Shown: positions 1-6,025 of the stretch, one piece after another | Layout of the letters: each line of letters starts with the position of its first letter | Numbering within the stretch: position 1 is the stretch's first letter | Assembly: GCA_044425705.1 (NCBI GenBank) | Contig: JAWXVD010000125.1 | Location: forward strand, 1-9,929 | Source: JAWXVD01 sp044425705 | GTDB lineage: Bacteria > Bacillota > Clostridia > Lachnospirales > Lachnospiraceae | Direction: 5' to 3' | Length of the DNA: 9,929 bases | The notes under the pieces: model-generated | The model's database searches: none | Seen by the model: the letters and a program-made list of their open reading frames with translations, nothing else | What the model was told of the DNA's origin: nothing | Translations under genes and position numbers: made by a program

Positions 1-5
1 AAATT

Positions 6-35
6 GTAACTTTCAGCCTATAGCTGAATAGTTAC
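6..35. repeat. Palindromic intergenic repeat, copy 1
   Basis: The arms GTAACTTTCAGC (6-17) and GCTGAATAGTTAC (23-35) form a 12-bp hairpin with one bulged T at 29 and a 5-nt loop. Diverged copies occur at 2114-2139 and 5920-5950, sharing the right arm GAATAGTTAC or GAATAGTTGC. It has no T-run after it, so it is not a standard terminator. It is best read as a small dispersed palindromic element. The structure is seen directly; calling it a genome-wide family is inference from three copies. Confidence 0.6.
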
Positions 36-56
36 GTCATAGTAATAATGTATCAT

Positions 57-150
57 AAAAAGGCCTCAAGTTTGAGGAACTGAACTCTAAAAGTTAGATT
101 GAAAACCTAACGATTAGGAGGTTGGTTCAAAATACTTGGAAGGCCTTTTT
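57..150 (+). ncRNA. Candidate structured RNA or complex terminator, family unknown
   Basis: The ends AAAAAGGCCT (57-66) and AGGCCTTTTT (141-150) pair perfectly over 10 bp. A second helix CAAGT (67-71) with ACTTG (134-138) continues the stem across a 2-nt bulge. Inside, GAACT (77-81) can pair with GGTTC (124-128), AACT (83-86) with AGTT (92-95), and CCTAA (106-110) with TTAGG (114-118). Competing pairings exist: CCTCA with TGAGG at 64-77, and GTTAG (93-97) with CTAAC (107-111). The closing stem ends in TTTTT, so it could be an elaborate terminator of an upstream gene, a small RNA, or a short inverted-repeat element. I matched it to no known riboswitch or RNA family and found no strong promoter directly before it. 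The strand is assumed from the T-run and from the neighbours. Confidence 0.35.
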
Positions 151-191
151 AGTCGCTAGTGCAAGCTAAGCAAGTAAAAATTTGAAAGAGA

Positions 192-220
192 TTGAAAAAG
201 CCATATGCCTGTGATATACT
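192..220 (+). promoter_or_regulatory. Vegetative promoter of ychF with extended -10
   Basis: TTGAAA (192-197) is separated by exactly 17 nt from TATACT (215-220), and a TG one base upstream (212-213) makes an extended -10. Each hexamer is one mismatch from the sigma-A consensus. Transcription would begin near 226-228, giving a leader of about 65 nt before the ATG at 293. A small 5 to 7-bp hairpin, AAGGT with GCCTT around 254-268, lies in that leader. The placement rules out translation start at the in-frame TTG at 221. Confidence 0.8.
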
Positions 221-292
221 TTGATTGCACAAAATGGTGTAATTACAAGAATTAAGGTCAAAAGCCTTGAAAATAAAGGAGATTTAGAAAAA

Positions 293-1390
293 ATGAAATT
301 AGGAATCGTAGGATTGCCAAATGTAGGAAAAAGTACATTATTTAACTCGTTAACAAAAGCAGGAGCAGAGTCTGCTAATTATCCATTCTGTACCATTGAT
401 CCAAATGTGGGAATTGTAACAGTACCAGATGAGCGTTTAAAATTATTGGGAGATATGTATCACTCTAAAAAAGTAACTCCAGCAGTCATAGAGTTTGTTG
501 ATATTGCAGGACTTGTTAAAGGTGCTTCAAAAGGAGAAGGTCTAGGTAATCAATTTTTAAGTAATATTAGAGAAGTAGATGCCATTGTGCATGTGGTAAG
601 ATGTTTTGAAGATACAAATGTTATCCATGTGGATGGAAACATCAATCCCTTGAGAGACATTGAAACCATTAATTTAGAATTGGTATTTTCAGATTTAGAA
701 ATTCTTGAAAGAAGAATTACTAAAGTAGAAAAAGCTGCTAGAATGGACAAAACATTAGCTAAAGAATTACAAGTGTTGATAGCCTTGAAAGATATTTTGG
801 AAAATGGTAAATTAGCGAAATCTTTTGAGTCAGAAGATGAAGAAGAAATGGCATTATTTAGTTCTTATAATTTATTGACAGCGAAACCAGTGATTTATGC
901 GGCTAATGTGGCGGAAGATGATTTGATGGATGACGGTGCAAATAATGCAGGTGTAGATAAAGTAAGAGAATATGCGGCAGAAAATAACAGTGAAGTATTT
1001 GTTGTTTGTGCACAGATTGAACAAGAGATTTCAGAATTAGATGATGAAGAAAAAATGATGTTTTTAGAGGACTTAGGATTGGCTGAATCAGGTCTTGAAA
1101 AATTAGTAAAGGCTAGTTATCAGTTGTTAGGGTTGATTAGTTATTTAACTGCTGGTGAAGATGAAACAAGAGCTTGGACCATTACAGTGGGAACGAAAGC
1201 ACCAGGAGCAGCAGGTAAAATTCATACTGATTTTGAAAGAGGATTTATCAAAGCAGAGGTTGTGAATTATAAAGATTTATTAGAATATGGTTCTCTACCA
1301 GCCGCAAGAGAAAAAGGTCTTGTGGGAATGGAAGGAAAAGAGTATGTGGTAAAAGATGGAGACGTAATAGTTTTCAGATTTAACGTATAA
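293..1390 (+). CDS. ychF: YchF, Obg-family ribosome-associated ATPase/GTPase
   Basis: This 365-aa protein matches the usual YchF/OLA1 length of about 363-366. The P-loop GLPNVGKS is at residues 7-14, the G3 motif DIAGL at 70-74, and NVAE at 205-208 replaces the NKxD guanine-specificity motif. That replacement is the family hallmark linked to a preference for ATP. A helical region follows G3 (about 130-175), and a C-terminal TGS domain (about 281-364) contains TAGEDETRAWT and ends in DGDVIVFRFNV. Known YchF proteins are cytosolic, bind ribosomes and have been linked to stress responses; the exact role remains unsettled. The ATG at 293 is chosen because AAAGGAG (275-281) lies 11 nt upstream and the promoter ends at 220, which excludes the upstream TTG at 221. 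It has its own promoter and terminator, so it is a monocistronic neighbour of the dcw cluster. Confidence 0.96.
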   Translation: MKLGIVGLPNVGKSTLFNSLTKAGAESANYPFCTIDPNVGIVTVPDERLKLLGDMYHSKKVTPAVIEFVDIAGLVKGASKGEGLGNQFLSNIREVDAIVHVVRCFEDTNVIHVDGNINPLRDIETINLELVFSDLEILERRITKVEKAARMDKTLAKELQVLIALKDILENGKLAKSFESEDEEEMALFSSYNLLTAKPVIYAANVAEDDLMDDGANNAGVDKVREYAAENNSEVFVVCAQIEQEISELDDEEKMMFLEDLGLAESGLEKLVKASYQLLGLISYLTAGEDETRAWTITVGTKAPGAAGKIHTDFERGFIKAEVVNYKDLLEYGSLPAAREKGLVGMEGKEYVVKDGDVIVFRFNV

Positions 1391-1440
1391 CTAGATTTAG
1401 TACATTGGAAAAATAGAAACACAATATGTGGAAAACTACT

Positions 1441-1479
1441 AAAAAACACTTTGGAAATTTATGCAAAGTGTTTTTTTTT
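1441..1479 (+). terminator. Intrinsic terminator after ychF
   Basis: The arms AAAAAACACTTTG (1441-1453) and CAAAGTGTTTTTT (1464-1476) are perfectly complementary, with a 10-nt loop. A run of nine T (1471-1479) ends the structure. It lies 50 nt after the ychF stop and separates that transcript from the mraZ promoter region. The A-run on the 5' side means it could also stop transcription on the other strand, though no opposing gene is seen here. Confidence 0.85.
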
Positions 1480-1491
1480 GTGCATTTTTAC

Positions 1492-1520
1492 TTGCAAATT
1501 ATATAAAAATACTATAAACT
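1492..1520 (+). promoter_or_regulatory. Candidate promoter of the mraZ (dcw) operon
   Basis: A TTGCAA (1492-1497) is followed by the AT-rich block TATAAACT (1513-1520). The spacing is 15 nt to TATAAA or 17 nt to TAAACT, so the exact -10 is uncertain. The start site would fall at about 1525, immediately before the MraZ repeat array. That arrangement fits repression by a bound MraZ. The surrounding sequence is very AT-rich, so chance matches are likely, and no better promoter was found between 1480 and the mraZ start. Confidence 0.4.
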
Positions 1521-1527
1521 TAATGAA

Positions 1528-1567
1528 AAGTGGTGATAAGTGGATGGAAGTGGTAGAAAGTGGTGGA
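1528..1567 (+). promoter_or_regulatory. MraZ operator: four 10-bp direct repeats AAGTGGNNNN
   Basis: Four units start at 1528, 1538, 1548 and 1558, each AAGTGG plus four variable bases, with an exact 10-bp period. MraZ is known to bind short G-rich direct repeats spaced about one helical turn apart upstream of its own gene (TGGGN with 5-nt spacers in E. coli; GTG-containing repeats in some Gram-positives and mollicutes). The array lies 107 nt upstream of the mraZ GTG-proximal region and its ATG at 1675, just after the candidate promoter. Two further GTGG units at 1572 and 1584 are 12 bp apart and out of phase. The repeats are seen directly; binding by MraZ is inferred from position and precedent. 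Confidence 0.8.
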
Positions 1568-1591
1568 TAATGTGGAAAAACTTGTGGATAA
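1562..1591. promoter_or_regulatory. Cluster of DnaA-box-like nonamers upstream of mraZ
   Basis: On the minus strand, 1583-1591 reads TTATCCACA, an exact consensus DnaA box. Positions 1571-1579 read TTTTCCACA, which fits the relaxed TTWTNCACA form, and 1562-1570 read TTATCCACC with one mismatch. Another TTTTCCACA lies at 1427-1435. The first of the cluster overlaps the last MraZ repeat. The GTGG core is shared by both motifs, so part of the match may come from the MraZ array. Function is inference; DnaA control of the ftsL-containing operon has been reported in Bacillus subtilis. Confidence 0.4.
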
Positions 1592-1674
1592 TTCAATCCA
1601 TAAAAACCGTTGAAATGAAGAAACTTATCATATGAAAATACGATGGCTAGAATAGCAGTGAGTAGGTGATTGTT

Positions 1675-2106
1675 ATGTTTATGGGTGAATACAATCATAC
1701 AATTGATGCAAAAGGCAGAATGATCGTTCCCGCCAAATTCAGAGAAGCTCTAGGAGATGAATTTGTAGTGACTAAGGGATTGGATAACTGTCTATTTGTG
1801 TTTGATAAAATTGAGTGGAATGTATTTGAAGAAAAACTAAAATCACTACCGATTACAGATAAAAAAGCAAGAAAATTTGTTCGTTTCTTTTTAGCAGGAG
1901 CGGCTACCGTTGAAGTAGATAAACAAGGAAGAATTTTAGTACCAACAACATTGCGAGAATTTGCAAACTTAATAAAAGATACGGTTATTGTAGGGGTGGC
2001 TAGCAGAGTAGAAATTTGGAGCAAGGAAAATTGGGATGGAGTTGCCGATTATGATGATATGGACGACATAGCAGAACATATGGCAGAACTTGGTTTAGGA
2101 ATTTAG
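1675..2106 (+). CDS. mraZ: MraZ, transcriptional regulator of the dcw cluster
   Basis: This 143-aa protein is the standard MraZ length. It has two AbrB-like half-domains, each with the family DxxxR signature: DAKGR at 11-15 and DKQGR at 82-86. The N-terminus MFMGEYNHTIDAKGR closely resembles Bacillus MraZ. MraZ forms ring-shaped oligomers that bind direct repeats in its own promoter and represses or tunes the division cluster. The ATG at 1675 is chosen because AGGTG (1664-1668) lies 6 nt upstream and because homologues start with MFMGEY. GTG 1666 overlaps that ribosome binding site, and ATG 1681 would lose two conserved residues. It is the first gene of the cluster, and the phased repeats at 1528-1567 are its likely operator. 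Confidence 0.96.
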   Translation: MFMGEYNHTIDAKGRMIVPAKFREALGDEFVVTKGLDNCLFVFDKIEWNVFEEKLKSLPITDKKARKFVRFFLAGAATVEVDKQGRILVPTTLREFANLIKDTVIVGVASRVEIWSKENWDGVADYDDMDDIAEHMAELGLGI

Positions 2107-2113
2107 GGATAAT

Positions 2114-2139
2114 GGTTCAGCCGATGGTTGAATAGTTAC
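2114..2139. repeat. Palindromic intergenic repeat, copy 2 (left arm eroded)
   Basis: TTCAGCC (2116-2122) pairs with GGTTGAA (2126-2132) over 7 bp with one G-U wobble and a 3-nt loop. The outer right part TAGTTAC (2133-2139) matches copy 1 exactly, but its left partner has decayed. The element fills the gap between the mraZ stop and the rsmH ribosome binding site, so it would be transcribed within the operon. Kinship with copy 1 rests on the shared GAATAGTTAC. Confidence 0.5.
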
Positions 2140-2167
2140 ATTTAGGTTGAAAAGGATAGGTATTGCA

Positions 2168-3109
2168 GTGGAAAATAATTTTAAACATATTTCAGTATTA
2201 TTAGATGAAACAATAGAGGGACTACAGATTAAACCAGATGGTATTTATGTGGATGGTACACTTGGGGGAGGTGGACATGCCTATGAAGTTTGTAAACAAT
2301 TAACAAATGGTGGAAAATTCATAGGGATAGATCAAGATGATGCAGCAATTGCAGCAGCAGGAAAACGATTAGAGGAGTTTGAAGATAGGATTACGTTGAT
2401 TCGCAGCAATTATTGTAATACAAAGACAGTATTAAAAGAAATAGGCATTGAAGCAGTAGATGGTATTGTTCTTGATTTAGGGGTTTCGTCTTATCAATTG
2501 GATACCATTGAGAGGGGATTTTCTTATAAATACGATACAGATCTTGATATGAGAATGGATAGAAGACAAGGATTAAGTGCAAAGGAAATAGTGAACCAAT
2601 ATAGTGAAATGGAACTATACCGTATCATTCGTGATTATGGTGAGGATAAATTTGCTAAAAATATTGCAAAACATATTGTAAGAGTTAGAGAAGAAAAAGA
2701 AATAGCAACAACATACGAATTAAATGAAATTATTAAGGCGGCAATTCCAGCTAAAATGAGAGTGACAGGTGGACATCCATCAAAAAAAACTTTTCAAGCG
2801 ATTCGGATAGAGTGTAATAGAGAACTAGATGTGTTAAGAGATTCCTTGGAGGATTTAATAAGTTTATTAAAACCTAAGGGTCGTTTATGTATTATTACGT
2901 TCCATTCTTTAGAAGATCGTATTGTAAAAACGATTTTTAGAAAACAAGAGAATCCATGCACATGTCCATCGGAATTTCCAGTGTGCATTTGTGGAAATGT
3001 ATCAAAAGGAAAGGTAATTACAAGAAAACCAATGTTACCTAGTGTAGAGGAAATGGAACAAAATAAAAGAGCCAAAAGTGCAAAGTTAAGGGTATTTGAA
3101 GGCAAGTAA
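2168..3109 (+). CDS. rsmH: RsmH (MraW), 16S rRNA m4C1402 N4-methyltransferase
   Basis: This 313-aa SAM-dependent enzyme methylates the N4 of C1402 in 16S rRNA near the ribosomal P site. The SAM-binding motif DGTLGGGGH is at 29-37 and GIDQD at 53-57. Further family marks are LDLGVSSYQLD (102-112), RGFSY (116-120), HPSKKTFQAIRI (203-214), FHSLEDRIVK (245-254) and the C-terminal RAKSAKLRV (301-309). Four cysteines at 264, 266, 273 and 275 form a compact cluster near the C-terminus; metal binding is possible but not shown. The GTG at 2168 is preferred because it gives MENNFKHISVLL, which aligns with known N-termini, and AAAGGATAGG (2151-2160) lies 7 nt upstream. The TTG at 2147 would add seven residues and lacks a good Shine-Dalgarno. 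The next gene follows after 12 nt. Confidence 0.95.
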   Translation: MENNFKHISVLLDETIEGLQIKPDGIYVDGTLGGGGHAYEVCKQLTNGGKFIGIDQDDAAIAAAGKRLEEFEDRITLIRSNYCNTKTVLKEIGIEAVDGIVLDLGVSSYQLDTIERGFSYKYDTDLDMRMDRRQGLSAKEIVNQYSEMELYRIIRDYGEDKFAKNIAKHIVRVREEKEIATTYELNEIIKAAIPAKMRVTGGHPSKKTFQAIRIECNRELDVLRDSLEDLISLLKPKGRLCIITFHSLEDRIVKTIFRKQENPCTCPSEFPVCICGNVSKGKVITRKPMLPSVEEMEQNKRAKSAKLRVFEGK

Positions 3110-3121
3110 GAGGTAGTAGTT

Positions 3122-3634
3122 ATGGCAGTCAGAAGTATCAAGAATCATGATAAATACAAAAGACAAACTGCATATCGAGAAAAAAAATCCAATAGACAAG
3201 CGTATGTTTATGGAAATGCGGTGCCTAAAAACCATCCAACAGTTGGGGTTAGTCGTGACGAAGATCCCGTTATGGCAAAGATTCAAAAGAGAAAAAATAG
3301 AGAGAGAATTAGAAGGATACAAGTAGGGTACATTACCTTTGTATTTGGCGCATTAATTGTAACTGGCATGATTTTAGTGGGATATATTGAATTGCAATCT
3401 TCCATTACAGTCAGTGCAAAAAATATTGCATCATTAGAAAGTCAAGTGAATTCACTAAAAGAAGCGAATACACAAGAATATAATCGAATTGTAAGTGGTA
3501 TTGATTTGGAAGAAATTAAACAAATTGCATTACAAGAATTAGGGATGCAATATGCAACAGAAGGACAAGTATTAGAAATTGAAGGTGGAACAAGCGACTA
3601 TGTAGAACAATATAGTGCAATTCCAACCAAATAG
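3122..3634 (+). CDS. ftsL: FtsL/DivIC-like single-pass division protein
   Basis: This 170-aa protein has the layout of FtsL: a strongly basic cytoplasmic N-terminus (1-66), one membrane segment (about 68-89), then an extracellular helical and coiled-coil stretch (about 92-125). The motif around LGM (140-142), in EIKQIALQELGMQ, is typical of FtsL/DivIC proteins. FtsL forms a complex with DivIC/FtsB and FtsQ/DivIB and helps activate septal peptidoglycan synthesis by FtsW and its partner PBP. Sequence conservation in this family is low, so the call leans on topology and on the position between rsmH and a class B PBP, the standard site for ftsL. The N-terminal tail is longer than in E. coli FtsL (121 aa total), as often seen in Gram-positives. 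AAGAGGT (3107-3113) overlaps the rsmH stop and sits 8 nt before the ATG. Confidence 0.82.
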   Translation: MAVRSIKNHDKYKRQTAYREKKSNRQAYVYGNAVPKNHPTVGVSRDEDPVMAKIQKRKNRERIRRIQVGYITFVFGALIVTGMILVGYIELQSSITVSAKNIASLESQVNSLKEANTQEYNRIVSGIDLEEIKQIALQELGMQYATEGQVLEIEGGTSDYVEQYSAIPTK

Positions 3635-3642
3635 GTAAATTA

Positions 3643-5910
3643 ATGAAAGAAGGACGCAAAAAGAAAAAAAGTGGCTTGTTTATAAGAAAAAAGAAAATCT
3701 TTATTTTATTCTTTTGTATTGCAGCTGCATTTGTTGGGCTCAGTGCCCGTCTCATTATCATAAATAGAGAAGACGGTGAAGAATATAAAAAGCAAGTTTT
3801 ATCACAGCAACAAGAGCAATATGAAAGTACTACGATTCCATATAAACGTGGAGACATCTTAGATACCAATGGTAATATTTTAGCCACTACAGAGAAAGTC
3901 TATAATTTAATCGTAGACAGTAAGATGATTCTCACAAAAGAAGAATATTTAGAACCTACCATGGCAGCATTGAGTTCTTGTTTTCCAGAGGTTGACATAC
4001 AAACCATAAGAAATTATATAGAAGATAATCCTACTTCCCAGTATTATGTAGTCAGTAAAAGAATGACATATGATGAAATTAGTGGTTTTTTAATATTACA
4101 GGAAGAATTGATAGAGGCAGGTGACCCTGAAGTAGAAGCAGGATTATCTATTGGAAGTAAAAAAAATGCAAACGTACAAGGTATTTGGTTTGAGGAAGAA
4201 TATAAGAGGGTATATCCTAATAATACATTAGCCAGTAATGCAGTTGGTTTTTCAGGAACCGACAACAATGGGTTGAGTGGATTAGAAGGATATTATAATG
4301 ATACGTTAAATGGTACAGATGGTCGCTCCTATGGTTACTTAAATGATGATGGAACATTAGAAGGTACTACCATTTCTGCAACAGATGGTTATAATATTGT
4401 ATCCACTATTGATGTGAATATACAAAGTATTGTAGAGAAATATATTTTAGAATATAACGAAGAATATACCAATAATGCAAGAACGGGAAATGGTGCACAG
4501 AATATAGGATGTATTATCATGGATGTGAATTCAGGAGAGATATTAGCCATGGCAAATTATCCTAATTATAATTTAAATGACACCTATAACACATCTGCTT
4601 TAATCGGTAGTCAGTTACTGAATGTTGATGGATCAGTAGACGAATTAGGTACTGTAATTACAGCAGATAATGTTGATGAGGTATTGGCAGATACAGATGT
4701 TATGTATCAGAACTTAAATAATCTTTGGAATAATTTTTGTATTTCCTCTACTTTTGAACCAGGTTCTACAGCAAAACCATTTGTAGTAGCCGCTGGTCTT
4801 GATTCAGGAAAGATGACAGGAGACGAGTATTATACTTGTAACGGCGCATTAGAAGTAGCTGATTATATTATTAAATGTCATGCATATTTATCTGGCGGAG
4901 AAGGCACATTAAGTGTACAGGAAGCCATTGAACAATCATGTAATGTGGCATTGATGCTGATGGGTAATCAAATTGGAAGAAGTGTATTTTTAGAATATCA
5001 GCAAAAGTTTAATTTTGGATTAAAAACGAATATAGATTTGTCGGGAGAAACACGTACAGATAGTCTTGTGTTTAATGAAAATACAATGGGAGTTACAGAG
5101 CTAGCTACATCCTCATTTGGACAAGGATACAATGTTACAATGATTCAAATGATTGCGGCATTTTCTTCTCTTGTCAATGGTGGGTATTATTATGAACCAC
5201 ACATGGTAAGCCAAATTACCACAGCAGATGGAGCAGTAGTTGAGAATATAGAACCGAGAATTTTAAAACAGACAGTCTCTGAAAGTGTGTCTGATACCAT
5301 ACAAGAATATTTATTGGGTGTTGTTGAAAATGGAACTGGTACAACAGCAAAACCAGCAGGATACTCTATCGGTGGAAAAACAGGTACTGCAGAAATGGTG
5401 CCAAGAGATAAGATAAACTATGTAGTCTCATTTATGGGATGTGCGCCAGCAATTGATCCAGAAATTGCAATTTATGTAGTAGTTGATAGACCAAATGTAG
5501 TGGCACAAGATGATGCAAAGCATGCCACTAGATTGGTGCGTAGCATTTTAACTGAAGTGCTACCATATATGAAAATCTTTATGACAGAAGAATTAAGTGA
5601 AGATGAAATACTAGAATTAGAGGAATTAAATCTTTCTTTAACAACAGCACCAGAAAGCGATGAACCTTTATTGGATGAAAATGGAGAAGTGATTGAACCG
5701 GAAGAAGAAACAACAACTCCGGGAGATGTGTTAGAAAACGGTGCAGTGGTGCAAGAAGATGGAAGTATTGATGCAAATGGTGGAGATACTAGTTCCTCTT
5801 TTGGAGTCACTGATGAGGAAATTGGAGATACAGCTCCATTAACGGGAACTGTATTAAATCCTTCTACGGGAGAAGCAGTACAACAGGAAGAAGGGGAAGG
5901 CGTCTTTTAA
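3643..5910 (+). CDS. Class B penicillin-binding protein no. 1 (FtsI/PBP2B or SpoVD type)
   Basis: This 755-aa transpeptidase cross-links peptidoglycan outside the membrane. A basic N-terminus and one signal anchor (about 18-41) are followed by a dimerisation domain starting at KRGDILDTNG (68-77). The transpeptidase domain has all three active-site motifs: STAK with the nucleophile S375, SCN at 432-434, and KTG at 579-581. No PASTA domain follows. Instead, residues 646-755 form a tail without K, R or H and with about 30 acidic residues. Position directly after ftsL suggests the septal PBP (ftsI/pbpB), but a SpoVD role cannot be excluded because a second class B PBP follows. The ATG at 3643 has only a weak AGGT (3633-3636) overlapping the ftsL stop at 3634, so translation is probably coupled to ftsL. 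Confidence 0.93.
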   Translation: MKEGRKKKKSGLFIRKKKIFILFFCIAAAFVGLSARLIIINREDGEEYKKQVLSQQQEQYESTTIPYKRGDILDTNGNILATTEKVYNLIVDSKMILTKEEYLEPTMAALSSCFPEVDIQTIRNYIEDNPTSQYYVVSKRMTYDEISGFLILQEELIEAGDPEVEAGLSIGSKKNANVQGIWFEEEYKRVYPNNTLASNAVGFSGTDNNGLSGLEGYYNDTLNGTDGRSYGYLNDDGTLEGTTISATDGYNIVSTIDVNIQSIVEKYILEYNEEYTNNARTGNGAQNIGCIIMDVNSGEILAMANYPNYNLNDTYNTSALIGSQLLNVDGSVDELGTVITADNVDEVLADTDVMYQNLNNLWNNFCISSTFEPGSTAKPFVVAAGLDSGKMTGDEYYTCNGALEVADYIIKCHAYLSGGEGTLSVQEAIEQSCNVALMLMGNQIGRSVFLEYQQKFNFGLKTNIDLSGETRTDSLVFNENTMGVTELATSSFGQGYNVTMIQMIAAFSSLVNGGYYYEPHMVSQITTADGAVVENIEPRILKQTVSESVSDTIQEYLLGVVENGTGTTAKPAGYSIGGKTGTAEMVPRDKINYVVSFMGCAPAIDPEIAIYVVVDRPNVVAQDDAKHATRLVRSILTEVLPYMKIFMTEELSEDEILELEELNLSLTTAPESDEPLLDENGEVIEPEEETTTPGDVLENGAVVQEDGSIDANGGDTSSSFGVTDEEIGDTAPLTGTVLNPSTGEAVQQEEGEGVF

Positions 5911-5919
5911 AGGATACAT

Positions 5920-5950
5920 GTAACGATTCAATAGACTTCTGAATAGTTGC
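5920..5950. repeat. Palindromic intergenic repeat, copy 3
   Basis: The arms GTAACGATTCA (5920-5930) and TGAATAGTTGC (5940-5950) pair over 11 positions with one wobble and one mismatch around a 9-nt loop. The outer bases match copy 1, while the inner loop differs. It sits 9 nt after the stop of PBP no. 1 and 19 nt before the hairpin at 5970-6024. There is no T-run, so termination is not expected. Confidence 0.55.
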
Positions 5951-5969
5951 GATAAATGCATAAGAAAAG

Positions 5970-6024
5970 AATAACCTCGTAAAAATGATAATAGATTATA
6001 GTAATATCGTTTTATGAGGTTATT
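5970..6024 (+). promoter_or_regulatory. Long inverted repeat sequestering the PBP no. 2 ribosome binding site
   Basis: AATAACCTCGTAAAA (5970-5984) pairs with TTTTATGAGGTTATT (6010-6024) in 15 consecutive pairs, one a G-U wobble, around a 25-nt AT-rich loop. The right arm contains GAGGT (6016-6020), the Shine-Dalgarno of the ATG at 6026, and the left-arm ACCTC (5974-5978) is its exact complement. In RNA this would hide the ribosome binding site and end two bases before the start codon. It lacks a T-run, so it is not a standard terminator. A translational switch is inferred; a DNA operator palindrome is the main alternative. Confidence 0.55.
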
Positions 6025-6025
6025 T

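Noticed and set aside
57..150. Assignment of the 57-150 element to a named riboswitch, T-box or SRP RNA
   Set aside because: None of the conserved cores I know, such as the T-box AGGGTGG or the SRP domain IV motif, are present, so no family name is given.
1610..1638. A second mraZ promoter using TTGAAA at 1610-1615
   Set aside because: No acceptable -10 hexamer lies 16-18 nt downstream; TATCAT at 1626 is too close.
1459..1698. Minus-strand 79-codon frame across the mraZ upstream region
   Set aside because: It runs through the terminator, the promoter region and the phased repeats, and its product has no family features.
2147..2167. TTG at 2147 as the rsmH start
   Set aside because: The GTG at 2168 has the better spaced Shine-Dalgarno and gives the conserved N-terminus.
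550..5810. Minus-strand open frames of 60-123 codons lying inside ychF, mraZ, rsmH, ftsL and the PBPs
   Set aside because: They overlap strongly supported + strand genes, show low-complexity Ser/Leu/Phe-rich products typical of antisense reading of AT-rich genes, and have no recognisable domains.
5947..5975. A promoter for PBP no. 2 using TTGCGA (5947-5952) and AATAAC (5970-5975)
   Set aside because: Both hexamers match only four of six positions in very AT-rich DNA, and the -35 lies inside the palindromic repeat; not distinguishable from chance.
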